Assembly: GCA_963711675.1 (NCBI GenBank)
Contig: CAVQFB010000009.1
Coordinates: 62,001 to 126,000, forward strand
Direction of reading: 5' to 3'
DNA: 64,000 nt
DNA from: CAVQFB01 sp963711675
GTDB lineage: Bacteria; Acidobacteriota; Terriglobia; Terriglobales; Acidobacteriaceae
Both the position numbers and the translations under genes were made by a program. Every line of letters starts with the position of its first letter. The first letter of the stretch is position 1. This document shows positions 26,409 to 36,910 of the stretch, in pieces. The notes under the pieces are model-generated. The model was not told the DNA's origin, searched no databases, and saw nothing but the letters and a program-made list of their open reading frames with translations.

Positions 26409-29180
26409 TCATCCGGTATTGTGCAGACCGGCGGCGATGCCGTTCATCGTCGCCCCGATGGCGTAATCAAGTCCGAGATCGCTCATGCCGGCGCGCTTCC
26501 GCCGCAAAAGGTCGACCTGAATCAGGCTCAGCGGATCGACATAAGGGTTGCGAAGACGCACCGATCGCGAGAGGACCGGATTCTTCTCCAGCAGTTCCCG
26601 CTGGCCCGTAACCGTGAGGACAAACTGACGCGTCAGCTCGAACTCTTCCTGCAGCATGCTGAAGACGCGGTCGCGGATGGTTGAATCCGCCACCAGATTC
26701 GAGTAAAGGCGCGCTATGGCGAAATCTGCCTTGGCCATCGCGATTTCCACGCTTCGAATCAGGCTGGCAAACAGGGGAAAGTCGCGCATCATGTCGCGCA
26801 AGAGTTGCAGTGGTTCGTCGCCGCGGGCGGCGAATCTTTCCAGAGCGTGACCGACTCCGAACCATGCTGGGACGGCGTGGCGGCTTTGCATCCAGCCGAA
26901 GACCCAGGGGATGGCGCGCAAATCCTCCAGCTTACGACTCTCCGTGCGGCGCGCGGGCCGAGAGCCCATGCGAGCGTGTTCCAGTTCTTTCACCGGAGTG
27001 GCCTGTTCGAAGTACTGAATGACCTCCGGGTTCTCTGCGATTCGCGTCCGATAGAACGCGAACGCTTCTTGGGACATCCATTCCATCGACTCGTCCCAAC
27101 GCTCCTGCGTCTCCAGAGGTGCGAGCGCCGGCTTCACCAGCGCTTCGAGGCAGGCCGCGATCATGATTTCGAGGTTCCACTCGGCGAGCACGGGGTCCGC
27201 ATATTTCCAGCTGAGGACCTCTCCCTGTTCTGTGATGCGAATCTCGCCGGAAAAATCGCCGGCCGGTTGCGCAAGGATAGCCGCATGCGTCGGGCCACCG
27301 CCGCGGCCAACCGTACCTCCCCGACCGTGAAACAGACGCAGCTTCACACCGCACTCGCGGGCGACCCGGTGCAAGTTCCGCTGCGCCTTGTGCAGTTCCC
27401 ATGTACTGGTGAGCATCCCGCCATCCTTGTTGGAATCGGAGTAGCCCAGCATGACTTCCTGCGTCCTATCCCAGGACTCGAGCAGCGGTTGGTATTCCGG
27501 TGTGGTCCACACCCGGCGCATGATTTCGGCGGAAGATCGTAGCCTATCGATCGACTCGAACAGCGGCACGGGCATCAGGCCGGGATCATCCTTGCTCGCT
27601 GCAACCGAGATGCCGCTCAAGGCCGCGAGCCGGATTGCGGTCATGATGTCATGCTCGTTCCGCGTGTCGCTGATGATGAAGTGCCGGATCGCCTTGGCGG
27701 AATGCGTCTTCTTCAAAGCGGCAATTGTCCGGAAAGTCTCCAGCAATTCCACCGACTGATCGGAAAGCTCTGGCGGAAAATTGCCGGCGCCTGTCGTCGC
27801 AGTAGACGCAGCAGCTAACTCTGCGAGCGCCTGGGCTTGCACGCTGGCATGCTGCCGGATGTCGAGTGGATGCAAATGAAAGCCGAGCGTCCTCACCTTC
27901 CGCACCAGGGGAGAAATCAGCCCCGCGAGCCGGTAGCCATGGTTTGCGCGAAGGCTCTCCCGCATGATCTCCAGATCCTCTTCAAATTCCCGCGACGACT
28001 CGTACGCGTGACGATGTCCGCGCGAATCGCGGCTGAAGCGCAAACGGGCAATCAGAAATTCGAGGAAATGGCGGTAGACCTCGGCTTCCGTGATCTGTTT
28101 CCAGCGCGAATGTTCCTCACCCAGCGTCTCCTCATATTCACGGACACGCCGCGTGAGAGAGTCTGACACGCCGATGCGGCGAGTCGACATGCTCAGATGG
28201 GTGATTAGTTCTGCGGTCTCTGCGATGTAGTGGTCAATAATCACGTAACGCGCCATGCTGAGCGCGTCGCGCGTTGAGGCAGCAGTGACGAAAGGATTGC
28301 CGTCGCGGTCTCCACCGATCCAGGACCCGAAAGAAAGCAGGTCGGGGACCTCGGTATCTCTTCCGTAGACCTCGCGCAGAGACTCCTCAAGCTCTGAAAA
28401 GAGACGGGGCAAGCTCTCAAACAGCACCATGGGGAAGTAGTCAAGCCCCATGTGGATCTCGTCGCGCACCGTAGGCTTCTTTAACCGGACTTCATCGGTC
28501 TGCCAGAGAGCCGTAATCTCCGCCAGAATCAGCGATTCGCATTCACGGGCTTCGGAATCGGAAAGCGGCAGGTTGTCCAGACGCTCAAGGTAGCGCGCGA
28601 TCCGGCGCCGCTTCAGCCGGATTGTATGCCGGGTGATTTCGGTTGGATGGGCCGTAAAGACCGGCGTCACCCTGATCTTATGCAGCGATTCCACTACCGT
28701 ATCCGCGGGAACGCCAGCGGATCGCAAGCGGACAAGCGTGCCGCGGAAAGAGCCGTCGACAGGTGCAGCGGTATTTGCCAGAATGCGTGCCGCCCGGCGG
28801 CGGCGCTTGCGATGGTTGGTTTCAGCGAGATTCGCCAGCTCGAAATAGATCGCGAAAGCCTTGGTAACGCGATAAGCATCCTCGACGGGCAGAGCGCCGA
28901 CAATCTCCCCGGCTCGCGCCATCCCGTCTGCATCTCCATGATTATTTGTGGCTTCGGCGGGCGACTGTTCCCGGTGTTGGATCAGCAGACGCCGTAGCTG
29001 CTCCACAACCTCAAAAAACTTCTGTCCCTCCTGCTCCACCAGGACACGGCCAAGCAATATGCCCAAGGAACGCACATCGCGACGCAGGGGAAGTTCTTTC
29101 GCGGAGTCAGCAGTGCCTGCCACCAATTCCGCGAGCCGTGCCACGGGAGCGCCATCACCCCACAGAGGAGACTCAGCCAT
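26409..29180 (-). CDS. ppc: Phosphoenolpyruvate carboxylase
   Basis: Carboxylates PEP with bicarbonate to oxaloacetate, the anaplerotic feed to the TCA cycle; cytoplasmic tetramer. 923 residues, full bacterial length. Catalytic signatures: FTAHPTEITR (catalytic His), GYSDSNKDGGM, and the mobile loop FHGRGGTVGRGGGPTHAAIL. The C-terminus ends NGIAAGLHNTG, close to the invariant NGIAAGLRNTG, with His in place of the Arg that contributes to the active site or effector site in most family members. The reading frame is intact. Single gene, convergent with the hydrolase and divergent from the DUF1624 gene. Confidence 0.95.
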   Translation of the reverse strand: MAESPLWGDGAPVARLAELVAGTADSAKELPLRRDVRSLGILLGRVLVEQEGQKFFEVVEQLRRLLIQHREQSPAEATNNHGDADGMARAGEIVGALPVEDAYRVTKAFAIYFELANLAETNHRKRRRRAARILANTAAPVDGSFRGTLVRLRSAGVPADTVVESLHKIRVTPVFTAHPTEITRHTIRLKRRRIARYLERLDNLPLSDSEARECESLILAEITALWQTDEVRLKKPTVRDEIHMGLDYFPMVLFESLPRLFSELEESLREVYGRDTEVPDLLSFGSWIGGDRDGNPFVTAASTRDALSMARYVIIDHYIAETAELITHLSMSTRRIGVSDSLTRRVREYEETLGEEHSRWKQITEAEVYRHFLEFLIARLRFSRDSRGHRHAYESSREFEEDLEIMRESLRANHGYRLAGLISPLVRKVRTLGFHLHPLDIRQHASVQAQALAELAAASTATTGAGNFPPELSDQSVELLETFRTIAALKKTHSAKAIRHFIISDTRNEHDIMTAIRLAALSGISVAASKDDPGLMPVPLFESIDRLRSSAEIMRRVWTTPEYQPLLESWDRTQEVMLGYSDSNKDGGMLTSTWELHKAQRNLHRVARECGVKLRLFHGRGGTVGRGGGPTHAAILAQPAGDFSGEIRITEQGEVLSWKYADPVLAEWNLEIMIAACLEALVKPALAPLETQERWDESMEWMSQEAFAFYRTRIAENPEVIQYFEQATPVKELEHARMGSRPARRTESRKLEDLRAIPWVFGWMQSRHAVPAWFGVGHALERFAARGDEPLQLLRDMMRDFPLFASLIRSVEIAMAKADFAIARLYSNLVADSTIRDRVFSMLQEEFELTRQFVLTVTGQRELLEKNPVLSRSVRLRNPYVDPLSLIQVDLLRRKRAGMSDLGLDYAIGATMNGIAAGLHNTG

Positions 29181-29352
29181 GAATCATTTTAGCGGACCAG
29201 ATGCGCCTGAGCTAAAGCGGATGCGAGTTTGGCGCTAGCTAGATTGGGTCAACCATAAAATCCAAACTAAACTTCCGTAATCTTCCCCAAAACTTGCCGT
29301 CCTTGCTAGGCTTACGTCAACGAAAAATGGGGCGTTTTGGGAGAGTTTTCTA

Positions 29353-30624
29353 GTGAACGTCGAGTCCCCGGCTCCAGCCTTGCCAATTGTCGCCATCCGC
29401 CAAGCCTTGCGGGTGCCACCGATCAAAGTCCAAACCACGCGTTTAAGCTGCATTGACATCCTTCGCGGCGTGGTCATGGTCCTGATGGCCTTGGACCACA
29501 CGCGGACCTTCTTCTCCGGCTTCCGATACGGCGCCGAAGATCTCGCACACACTTCCGGGCCGCTTTTTTTCACCCGGTTCGTTACCCATTTCTGCGCACC
29601 CGTGTTCTTTCTTCTGGCGGGCGCAGGGGGGGCCCTTTCGCTCGCTCAGGGCAAATCGGTGGACCAGGTCTCACGATTCTTCTGGACCCGCGGCCTCTGG
29701 CTCGTATTCATCGACTTGACAGTTGTCTCCTGGGCCTGGACCTATGCCTTTCCCTTCTGGTTCAGTGGGGTGCTCTGGGCGCTCGGCTGGTCGATGGTCG
29801 CGACCTCGTTTCTGCTGCGCCTGCCCACCCGTTGGGTAGTCGCCGTGGGGGCCGGAATGGTGGTGACGCACAACCTGCTGGACTCAGTGAAACCCGAAGC
29901 CTTTGGGAAATTGGCGGGCCTGTGGATGATTCTCCACGGTCACGGCGTGTTCTGGTTCGTGCGCGGCGAGAGTTTCTTCTTCGTGCTGTTCCCGTTGATT
30001 CCTTGGATTGGCGTCATGGCCCTGGGCTACGCCTTGGGTTCGCTGATCCGCAAAGGGAACTGGAGAAAACCAGTTGCCGGCATAGGCGCGGCTCTAACCA
30101 TCGCCTTTCTAGTCCTCAGATTCTTCCACTTGTATGGCAACAGTCAGCCCAGCTTGCAGCCGTGGGGCGGCGGCGCGGCAGGCCCGTGGACCATACAACC
30201 TTCACTCACCCTGACAGTTATCTCGTTCTTCAACACGTTAAAATATCCGCCCTCGCTGCAGTTCCTGCTGATGACCCTGGGGCCTGCGCTGATGGTGCTG
30301 GCTTGGCTCGACACAATAAACGCAGAGCGGTGGCCGGCTCGCGCGCTCATGGTTTTCGGTCGGGTCCCATTGTTCTACTACGTGCTGCACCTCTACTTGA
30401 TACACGCCATGGCGGTATGGGTCGCCTTCGCCTTTCATCAACCCTCTCCTTGGCTCCTGTCGGGAGGTCCCATGCTCCGCCTGATCCCTGACGGTTATGG
30501 TCACGGGCTGCCGTTTATTTATTTGATGTGGACCGTCGCGGTTCTGCTGCTCTACCCGGCCTGCAAGTGGTTTACGAAGATTAAGGAGCAGCACAAGGAT
30601 CGATGGTGGCTGAGCTACCTCTAA
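29353..30624 (+). CDS. DUF1624 / HGSNAT-like acyltransferase membrane protein
   Basis: 423 residues, about ten membrane segments. The N-terminal signature SCIDILRGVVMVLMALDHTR with its Asp-His is that of the heparan-alpha-glucosaminide N-acetyltransferase catalytic domain family, which passes acetyl groups across membranes in some members. Whether this protein acetylates a sugar is inferred only. The GTG at 29353 is taken as start; an unusual 30-residue soluble leader precedes the first segment. Convergent with the formate dehydrogenase operon. Confidence 0.8.
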   Translation: MNVESPAPALPIVAIRQALRVPPIKVQTTRLSCIDILRGVVMVLMALDHTRTFFSGFRYGAEDLAHTSGPLFFTRFVTHFCAPVFFLLAGAGGALSLAQGKSVDQVSRFFWTRGLWLVFIDLTVVSWAWTYAFPFWFSGVLWALGWSMVATSFLLRLPTRWVVAVGAGMVVTHNLLDSVKPEAFGKLAGLWMILHGHGVFWFVRGESFFFVLFPLIPWIGVMALGYALGSLIRKGNWRKPVAGIGAALTIAFLVLRFFHLYGNSQPSLQPWGGGAAGPWTIQPSLTLTVISFFNTLKYPPSLQFLLMTLGPALMVLAWLDTINAERWPARALMVFGRVPLFYYVLHLYLIHAMAVWVAFAFHQPSPWLLSGGPMLRLIPDGYGHGLPFIYLMWTVAVLLLYPACKWFTKIKEQHKDRWWLSYL

Positions 30625-30649
30625 TCTGCAGCGCCACCGTGAGGAAGAA

Positions 30650-31360
30650 TCAGACGCGCTTCTTGGCCTCTTCGTAGGCTTGTTGCGGATCGCGGCCGGT
30701 GACTTCCTTGTACCAGGCAGGATGGAACGTCCACGCCCACGCCTCGGAGACGGCGCCGCGCGTCATCGCCTGAAAGGTTCCAGGCTCGCCGATCGTACTT
30801 TGATAGATGTGAATGAAGATTCCGCCCAGCATGATGAGCGCGGAGATGTCGTGCAGCACATAGCTGACGGCGACCGTAATTCGTCCAAACGTCTGCGCGC
30901 CGGCCCACATAATGATCCCCGTGATCAGGTAGACGATGCAGCCCGACGACGATCTCCCAGAACTGCACCTTCTGACCGGCGTTAAAGAAACCCGTGTCTG
31001 GCGGCTCAAACTTTTCTTTCCCGCCTGCAATCTTTTGCAGGTTACCCATCCATTTCGTGTCTGCCGGGAATCCATCGCATCGGCTTCAGCCAGTTCAACG
31101 CCTGCAGACCGAAAAAGAAGCAGAACCCGACCCCAAACCAGGGATGCATCTCCCGGCTCAGCGGTCCGCCGCCAAAAATCGGTGTGAACCAGCGAAAGAG
31201 CCACGGCAGATAGATTCCGAACCCCGAGAACAAAGCCAGAAAGAAGAACAGCGCCACCATCCAGTGCAGGAAGCGCGTGTACACGGGATGCCGCAGAAGC
31301 TCTCCCGCATAGACTTCCGTATGCCCGAACGGACTCAAACGCCTCGCGAGCTTTGTCATC
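30650..31360 (-). pseudogene. fdnI: Formate dehydrogenase gamma subunit (cytochrome b), frameshifted
   Basis: About 236 residues after joining frames: VYTRFLHWMVALFFFLALFS, the haem-ligand histidines in the membrane helices, HPWFGVGFCFFFGLQALNWL, EPPDTGFFNAGQKVQFWEIV, YLITGIIMWAGAQTFGRITV, SYVLHDISALIMLGGIFIHI and the end PGTFQAMTRGAVSEAWAWTF. This subunit passes electrons from formate to quinone. Frame changes lie near 31060 and 30945. The ATG at 31360 is in the same frame as the beta subunit with no stop between; AAAGGAGGGAG 24 bases upstream precedes an alternative ATG at 31387 in another frame. Confidence 0.75.
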
Positions 31361-32274
31361 GAATCGCTCAACCGCGGTTCCCATTCGCTCCCTCCTTTCT
31401 GCGGCGGTTCCGGCTGCTCGCGCCGCGGGCCAACCGTCACATAATGCAGCAGAACACCGACCAGCCCAAATAACGCAAATGTCCCCAGCACCGGTTTGGC
31501 CAGCCATTTCCAGATCGTATAACTCCAGGGATGGTCGGGATTCTTCGGCAATCCGCCGTAGCGCTCCGGATCAGTGGCATCGTGCAACACATAGATGACG
31601 TGCGTCCCGCCTACCGACTGCGGATCGTAGACGCCCGCGTTCGCGAATCCGAAATTGTCGCGCAATTGCTTGGATCGTTCATTCGCGATGAACTTCATGT
31701 CTTCTTTCGATGCCGAATTTCAGACAGCCCGTCGGACAAGCCTTGATGCACGCCGGCTCCAGAGCCTGCCCCACCCGATCGGAACACAGCGTACATTTGT
31801 AAACCTTCTTGGTAACGGATTGAATCGCGGAATATCAAACGGACATCCCGAAACGCAGAACTCGCAGCCAATGCAGTTTTCCTGATTGAAGTCCACGATG
31901 CCATTGGCGTATTTCACGATCGCGCCATCGGCCGGGCAAGCCGCCAGGCATCCCGGATCGGCGCAGTGCATGCATTGATCTTTGCGCATCAGCCATTGCA
32001 CCGTGCCGTCTTCATTGACGTGCTCGTTGAACTTGATCAGGTTCCAGAAGTTCCAGCGCGTTTCCGGCATCGTCTGGTAAGTGTTGTCAAACGTGGTCGG
32101 ACTGAACGGCATGTCGTTCCACTCGACGCAAGCCACCTCGCACGCTTTGCACCCGATACACGTGGTGGTGTCGATCAGCTTGCAGACTTCCAGATCGCGC
32201 TGCATGCCGCGCCCTGGGATCGGTCCCGGATGCGCCGAAATCATCTCCGTCTGAAGTGTCTTGCGGTCGCTCAT
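31361..32274 (-). pseudogene. fdnH: Formate dehydrogenase beta subunit (4Fe-4S), frameshifted
   Basis: Four ferredoxin-type clusters are readable: CIGCKACEVACVEWND, CMHCADPGCLAACP, CIGCEFCVSGCPFDIP and CTLCSDRVGQALEPACIKAC, followed by one C-terminal membrane helix (VLGTFALFGLVGVLLHYVTV) as in FdnH/FdoH. It relays electrons from the alpha to the gamma subunit on the periplasmic face. Starts 14 bases after the alpha stop. Frames change near 31820 and 31705. The C-terminal end is uncertain because the frame runs on into the gamma subunit. Confidence 0.75.
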
Positions 32275-32287
32275 CAGGTCCTCTGCC

Positions 32288-35200
32288 TCATGCCTTCTCG
32301 ATCTTTACCAGAAAGCCCTTGAATTCCGGCGTAAACGCGTTCGGGTCAATGACGGTGGGAGTCAGCTGGTTCGCCAGAGTCTTGGCGGTCTTGCCCTCAT
32401 CCTCGGCAATCCCGCGGAATCCCCAGTGAATCGGAATTCCGATCTGATACATCACGTTGCCGTCAATCTTCATCGGACGGATGCGCCGCGTGACCATGGC
32501 CTTCGCAATGTACTGGCTGCGAGCGCTCGTCACCTTCACCTTCTCCCCACCGCTCAATCCCATCTGATCGGCGAGTTCCATCGGCACTTCCACGAATGGC
32601 TCCGGCACCAGCTGCACATTCATAGGATTGTTCTTCGTCCAGTAGTGATAGTGCTCGGTGAGCCGGTAGGTGGTGCAGATCACGTTGAACCCGTCTTTCA
32701 CTGTGCCGTACTTATCCATGTCGGTCTTGTATTTCTTGACCACCGGATTGGTGGACTGATTCGGATGCAGCGGATTCGCAATCGGACTCTCGATAGGTTC
32801 GTAGTATTCTGGGAACGGTCCGTCCGCCATCGCTCCCAGAGGGCACGAACAGCCGACCCATGCCCTCGGGATTCATGATGAATGGCCCCATGTGATCTTT
32901 GGGCGCAGAGTCGGCCTTGAAGTCAGGAACGTCATTGCCTACCCAGCTCTGCTTCGCTTCGTCCCACCACACCTGGCGACGGCTCGCGTCCCACGGCCTT
33001 CCGTTGATGTCGCACGACGCCCGGTTGTACAGCACGCGCCGGTTCGACGGCCACGACCACCCCCAATTGGGATAAATCCCCAGCCCGGACGGATCTTCCG
33101 TCCCGCGCCGCTGCGTCATGGCGCCCGCTTCCGTCCAGGAGCCGCTGTACAGCCAATTTCCGCAAAGTGTCGTCCCGTCATCCTTCAACCACGCGAAGCC
33201 CGGCAGCTGCTGCCCGGCTTTGATCACCTGCTGCGTCTTTGGATCGGTGAGATCAACCAGCGCCTTGCCGTTGATTTCCTTCGCGACTTCCGCGAGCGAT
33301 GGATTGTAGGGATTCGTATACGCGAACGCCGCCTTCAGCACGGGATCGGGGAACTTTCCGCCTTCCTTCTGGTACAGCTCTCGCGTCTTCAGGAAGATGG
33401 TCGCCAGGATTTCCTGATCGAGTCTCGCTTCGCCCGGCGGCGGCACCGCCACGTTCTTCCACTGCAGCCAGCGCGCAGAGTTGACGAACGTCCCGTCCTT
33501 CTCGGCAAATCCCGCACCCGGCAGCCGGTACACGGTGGTGTTGATTTTCTTTTGGTCTTCTGCAGTAATACCGGGCGCTCTCCAGAATTCGCTGGTCTCA
33601 TCCGGATAGATCTCGCACACCACCAGCCAGTCCGCCTTCTTCAGCGCGTCGATATTCTTCTGCGAGTCCGGCCCGATCATCACTCCGTTCATGCCGAAGG
33701 CGAAAATGCCCTTGACCTTGCCTTCGTACATGTCGTTCCAGATATTCACCCAGGAGTAGTTGCGGTCGATCTTCGGCAGATATCCGAATGCCCAGTCGTT
33801 TTCCTTCGTCGCCGCCGGCCCGTACATGGCCTTGAGGAGCGACACGGCGAACTTCGGCGTATTCGACCAGTAGTTGAACGAATTCCAAGGTTCTGGCTTC
33901 GCCGCCGCCGGCGTGATCCTCTTCAGATAAGTCGCGAGATCCACATCCGCCGGGTTCGGCATCTTCAGATAGCCCGGAAGAATGTCGAAGATGCCGGCCA
34001 TATCTGTCGCGCCCTGAATATTGGAATGCCCGCGCAGCGCATTCACTCCGCCGCCCGCGCGTCCCACGTTGCCCATAAGCAACTGCAGCATTGCCGCGGT
34101 GCGTATGATCTGCGTGCCGAAGCTGTGCTGCGTCCAGCCCACCGCATAAATAATCGTGGCGACCTTCTTCATGTCGCCGTCTTTGCGCACCGACGTAAAC
34201 AAATCCGCGGCCTTGAGGAACTGTGCCTGCGGAATTCCCGTGATGCGTTCCACCATCTCCGGCGTGTAGCGCGAGTATTGCGTCTTCAGCAACTGGAACA
34301 CACATCGCGGATGTTGCAGAGAAAGATCGAATGCAATCTTGGGCGGCAGTGCAGGTGGCGGTGGAGGCGTGGCGGGCTTCGCCGCCGACGGCTTGTGTTC
34401 CGCCGGAGCGGCTGCAGCCTTACCCGTCAGGTCCCCGCCTTCCTCGTAATTCCAAGAAGACTTGTCGTAAACCTTTTTCTCGGGATCGAATCCTGAATAC
34501 AGCCCATCGTCCGGAAGCTTGAATCCTTCTTTAATTACGAACGCCGCGTTGGTGTAGTTGACGAGGTAATCGTGCGCGATGCGGTTATTCTCAGCGCGTA
34601 GTTGATCAGCCCACCGAGGAAGGCAATATCGGCGCCCGCGCGTATTTGCAGATACATATCCGCATTCGCCGCGGTCCGCGTCAGTCGCGGGTCGACAACG
34701 ATGGTCTTGGCGTTGCGATGAACTTTGGCTTCAATCGCCCACTTGAAGCCGCAAGGATGGTTCTCGGCTGGATTCCCACCCATGATCAACATCATGTCGG
34801 TGTTCTTGATGTCGATCCAGCCATTGGTCATCGCCCCGCGTCCGAATGTTGGCCCCAAACTGGAGACCGTGGGACCGTGTCAAACCCGAGCCTGGTTTTC
34901 CAGGTAGCAGACCCCCAGGCTGCGCATGGTCTTGACGGCCAGATAATTGAACTCGTTCGTGTCCGTGCACCCCCCGGTGAAGGCCATGCCCTCGCAGCGA
35001 TTCACCGTGTGTCCCTGCGCGTCTTTCTCGAGGAACGTGTCGTCGCGCGTCTTCTTCACCTTCTGCGCGATCTCGCTGTAAGCCTGCTCCCAGGAAATAT
35101 CCTCCCAATCGGTGGCTCCGGGACGCCGCACCTGCGGCTTCAGCAAACGGCGGTCGTTGAGGATGTCCTGCTCGAGCGACGAGCCCTTGGGGCAAAGCGT

Positions 35201-35461
35201 CCCACGATTGATGGGATGGTCCGGATCGCCTTCGACATGAACCACCTGAGGGATGGCATTCTTCGCCTTGTCCCCCAGCGTATAAATAATGACCCCGCAG
35301 CTCACCGAGCAATAGGGACAGGTGCTGCGCGTCTCGCTCGCTCTTGATATTTTGAGGCCCTGAGTTTGGGCGTAGACAGGAGTGAGGTCGAATCCGAGAA
35401 GGGAGATGCCCGCCCCTCCGGCGAGAGTACCTTTGATGAAGGTCCTGCGTGAGAATTCCAT
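32288..35461 (-). CDS. fdnG: Selenocysteine formate dehydrogenase alpha subunit (with two indels)
   Basis: A periplasmic molybdopterin enzyme oxidising formate. N-terminal Tat signal SRRTFIKGTLAGGAG; 4Fe-4S motif CPYCSVSCGVIIY. At 34882-34880 an in-frame TGA lies exactly at the catalytic site, LENQARV-U-HGPTVSSLG, where FdnG/FdoG enzymes carry selenocysteine, and the reading frame continues on both sides with full conservation (TFGRGAMTNGWIDIKN). A SECIS-like hairpin follows. Two real frame changes remain: near 34597 (one G missing in LINYAL-ENNRIAHDY) and near 32840 (FVPSG-AMADGPFPEYY). Total about 1057 codons, close to the 1015 of E. coli FdnG, with a Pro/Ala insertion near 34380-34440. Confidence 0.9.
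34836..34882 (-). promoter_or_regulatory. Bacterial SECIS element with UGA codon
   Basis: Directly after the UGA (34882-34880) the message folds with an outer stem GUCC/GGAC and an apical stem CUCCA-GUU-UGGGG (three-base loop), topped on a GG/CC clamp. E. coli fdnG has the same layout with different stem bases and a GUC loop. Position and shape fit a SelB-binding SECIS element. Confidence 0.75.
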
Positions 35462-35893
35462 GCCGCGGCCTCCGCATTCCAGCGCAATCGAGCGTTCTTA
35501 AGACCGAGGTTGCTGTTGTCAGTCGTTCGAAGTAGCTGAACGACAGGGGGGCTCCCCTAAAGTTCCTGAGAATATACCCCTCGGATCCTGAACCCGTCAA
35601 ATAACTGCTCGTGCAGCCTGGCTTCGTATCAGATGAAGGGCAGAGGCACTATGATGCCCGTTCGACGTTCGAAGGGTCAGTTTGCCTTCTTCTCATGCCA
35701 AAGTTATTCAGCAGTGGGAGGGCATGGCTTTAGCCATGCCGAAAGCGAAACAAATGACGAGCGGCTTTAGCGCTGAGGGTGACAACGCCGGTCGAACTTA
35801 GCCGCCACGTAGAAGCCGTATTTCCCGTTAACCAGTGGCCCAAGCGTTATTTGGCAATTTGCCGCCAGTCCATCTGTCCCGCATAATCCCAAG
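35462..35893. other. Divergent intergenic region formate dehydrogenase / fdhE
   Basis: Holds the promoters for the formate dehydrogenase operon (minus) and fdhE (plus) and one bipartite hairpin repeat at 35714-35779. No gene is supported. Confidence 0.6.
35714..35779 (+). repeat. Bipartite hairpin repeat, copy 2
   Basis: First hairpin GGCATGGC-TTTA-GCCATGCC (35721-35740); second AGCG-GCTTTAG-CGCT with trailing GAGG (35760-35778). Relative to copy 1 the first stem differs at several pairs but remains fully paired. Confidence 0.75.
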
Positions 35894-36694
35894 ATGCCGC
35901 CGTCTCCCTGGCAGCGCCGCATCGAGCGCGCTCAAAACCTTGCACAGCAGCACCCGTTCGCAAACGAAATTCTTTCGCTCTATTCTCGTGTCGTCCAATT
36001 TCAGGATGCTCTGCGTCGAAAACTCGACACGACCGCATCGATTCCGGCCGATCCGTCAGCGGCACTTTCCGGTCCGCCCGAGTTGCCTGTTCTTATTTCA
36101 AGTTTCGACGGATTCCTGTCCCTCATCGCGGAACACGCGCCCATCCGCCTCGCCGAAACCGCCCGCGCCCTTCACGCCGAGGGCGAACCATCCTGGTCTG
36201 GGCTCTTAAACAATTGCTGGCTCGCCTCCGACTCTTCCCCCAACCAGCCCGCGGAATTCCTCGCCCGCGCCTTTCTCCAGCCCTATGCGGAATTCGTCCG
36301 CGTCCGCTCCGCCATGACGTGGGATGGCTACACTTATTCTGTTTGTCCCTTTTGTAACCGAAAACCCGGTGTCGCTGTTCTGCGCCAACAGGGCGACGGC
36401 GCCCGCCGCTCTCTACTCTGTTCACTCTGTCTAGCGGAATGGGAGTTTCGCCGTATCGTCTGTCCTGCGTGCGGCGAGGAAAACAACGCCAAGCTCCCCG
36501 TCTACACAGCGGAGCAGTTCGACTACATTCGCGTCGAGTGTTGCGACACCTGCAAGAGCTACATCAAGTCCATCAACCTGACGCGCAACGGACTTGCCGA
36601 GCCGATCGTCGACGAACTAGCCTCCGCTCCGCTGGACCTCTGGGCGCGCGACCGCGGCTACTCGAAACTGGAACTCAATCTCTTCGGGATGTAG
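35894..36694 (+). CDS. fdhE: Formate dehydrogenase accessory protein FdhE
   Basis: 266 residues. FdhE binds and matures periplasmic formate dehydrogenases before Tat export. Its four CxxC zinc/iron-binding pairs are visible: CPFCNRKPG, CSLCLAEWEF, CPACGEEN and CCDTCKSYIKS. It stands divergently next to the formate dehydrogenase operon, supporting a dedicated partner. Intact frame from ATG 35894. No SelA/SelB/SelC genes are in the window, though the alpha subunit needs them. Confidence 0.92.
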   Translation: MPPSPWQRRIERAQNLAQQHPFANEILSLYSRVVQFQDALRRKLDTTASIPADPSAALSGPPELPVLISSFDGFLSLIAEHAPIRLAETARALHAEGEPSWSGLLNNCWLASDSSPNQPAEFLARAFLQPYAEFVRVRSAMTWDGYTYSVCPFCNRKPGVAVLRQQGDGARRSLLCSLCLAEWEFRRIVCPACGEENNAKLPVYTAEQFDYIRVECCDTCKSYIKSINLTRNGLAEPIVDELASAPLDLWARDRGYSKLELNLFGM

Positions 36695-36910
36695 ATGACT
36701 CGCGGCTCCCGAATCCCTTTGATTCTTCTCCGGTCTGCCCTAGCGTCACGGCCGCAAGGACTTCGAGTGGGAGGTTTGCAATTGCATCGCGTTCGGGAGT
36801 AAGAATTCGGCGCTGGTTTTGCGGAATATACGCTGAACGGTGAGAGTTTCAGGATCCTGCGTAGAAGAGTGGCCGGCTCCCACCGGAGCCGCCCTCAGTC
36901 GTTTGATGGA

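Noticed and set aside
32892..34496. 534-codon frame antisense to the formate dehydrogenase alpha subunit
   Set aside because: Arg-rich, no domain pattern, opposite a conserved enzyme; a shadow.
34880..34882. TGA read as a nonsense mutation or frameshift
   Set aside because: It lies at the known selenocysteine position, the frame continues with full conservation and a SECIS-like hairpin follows.
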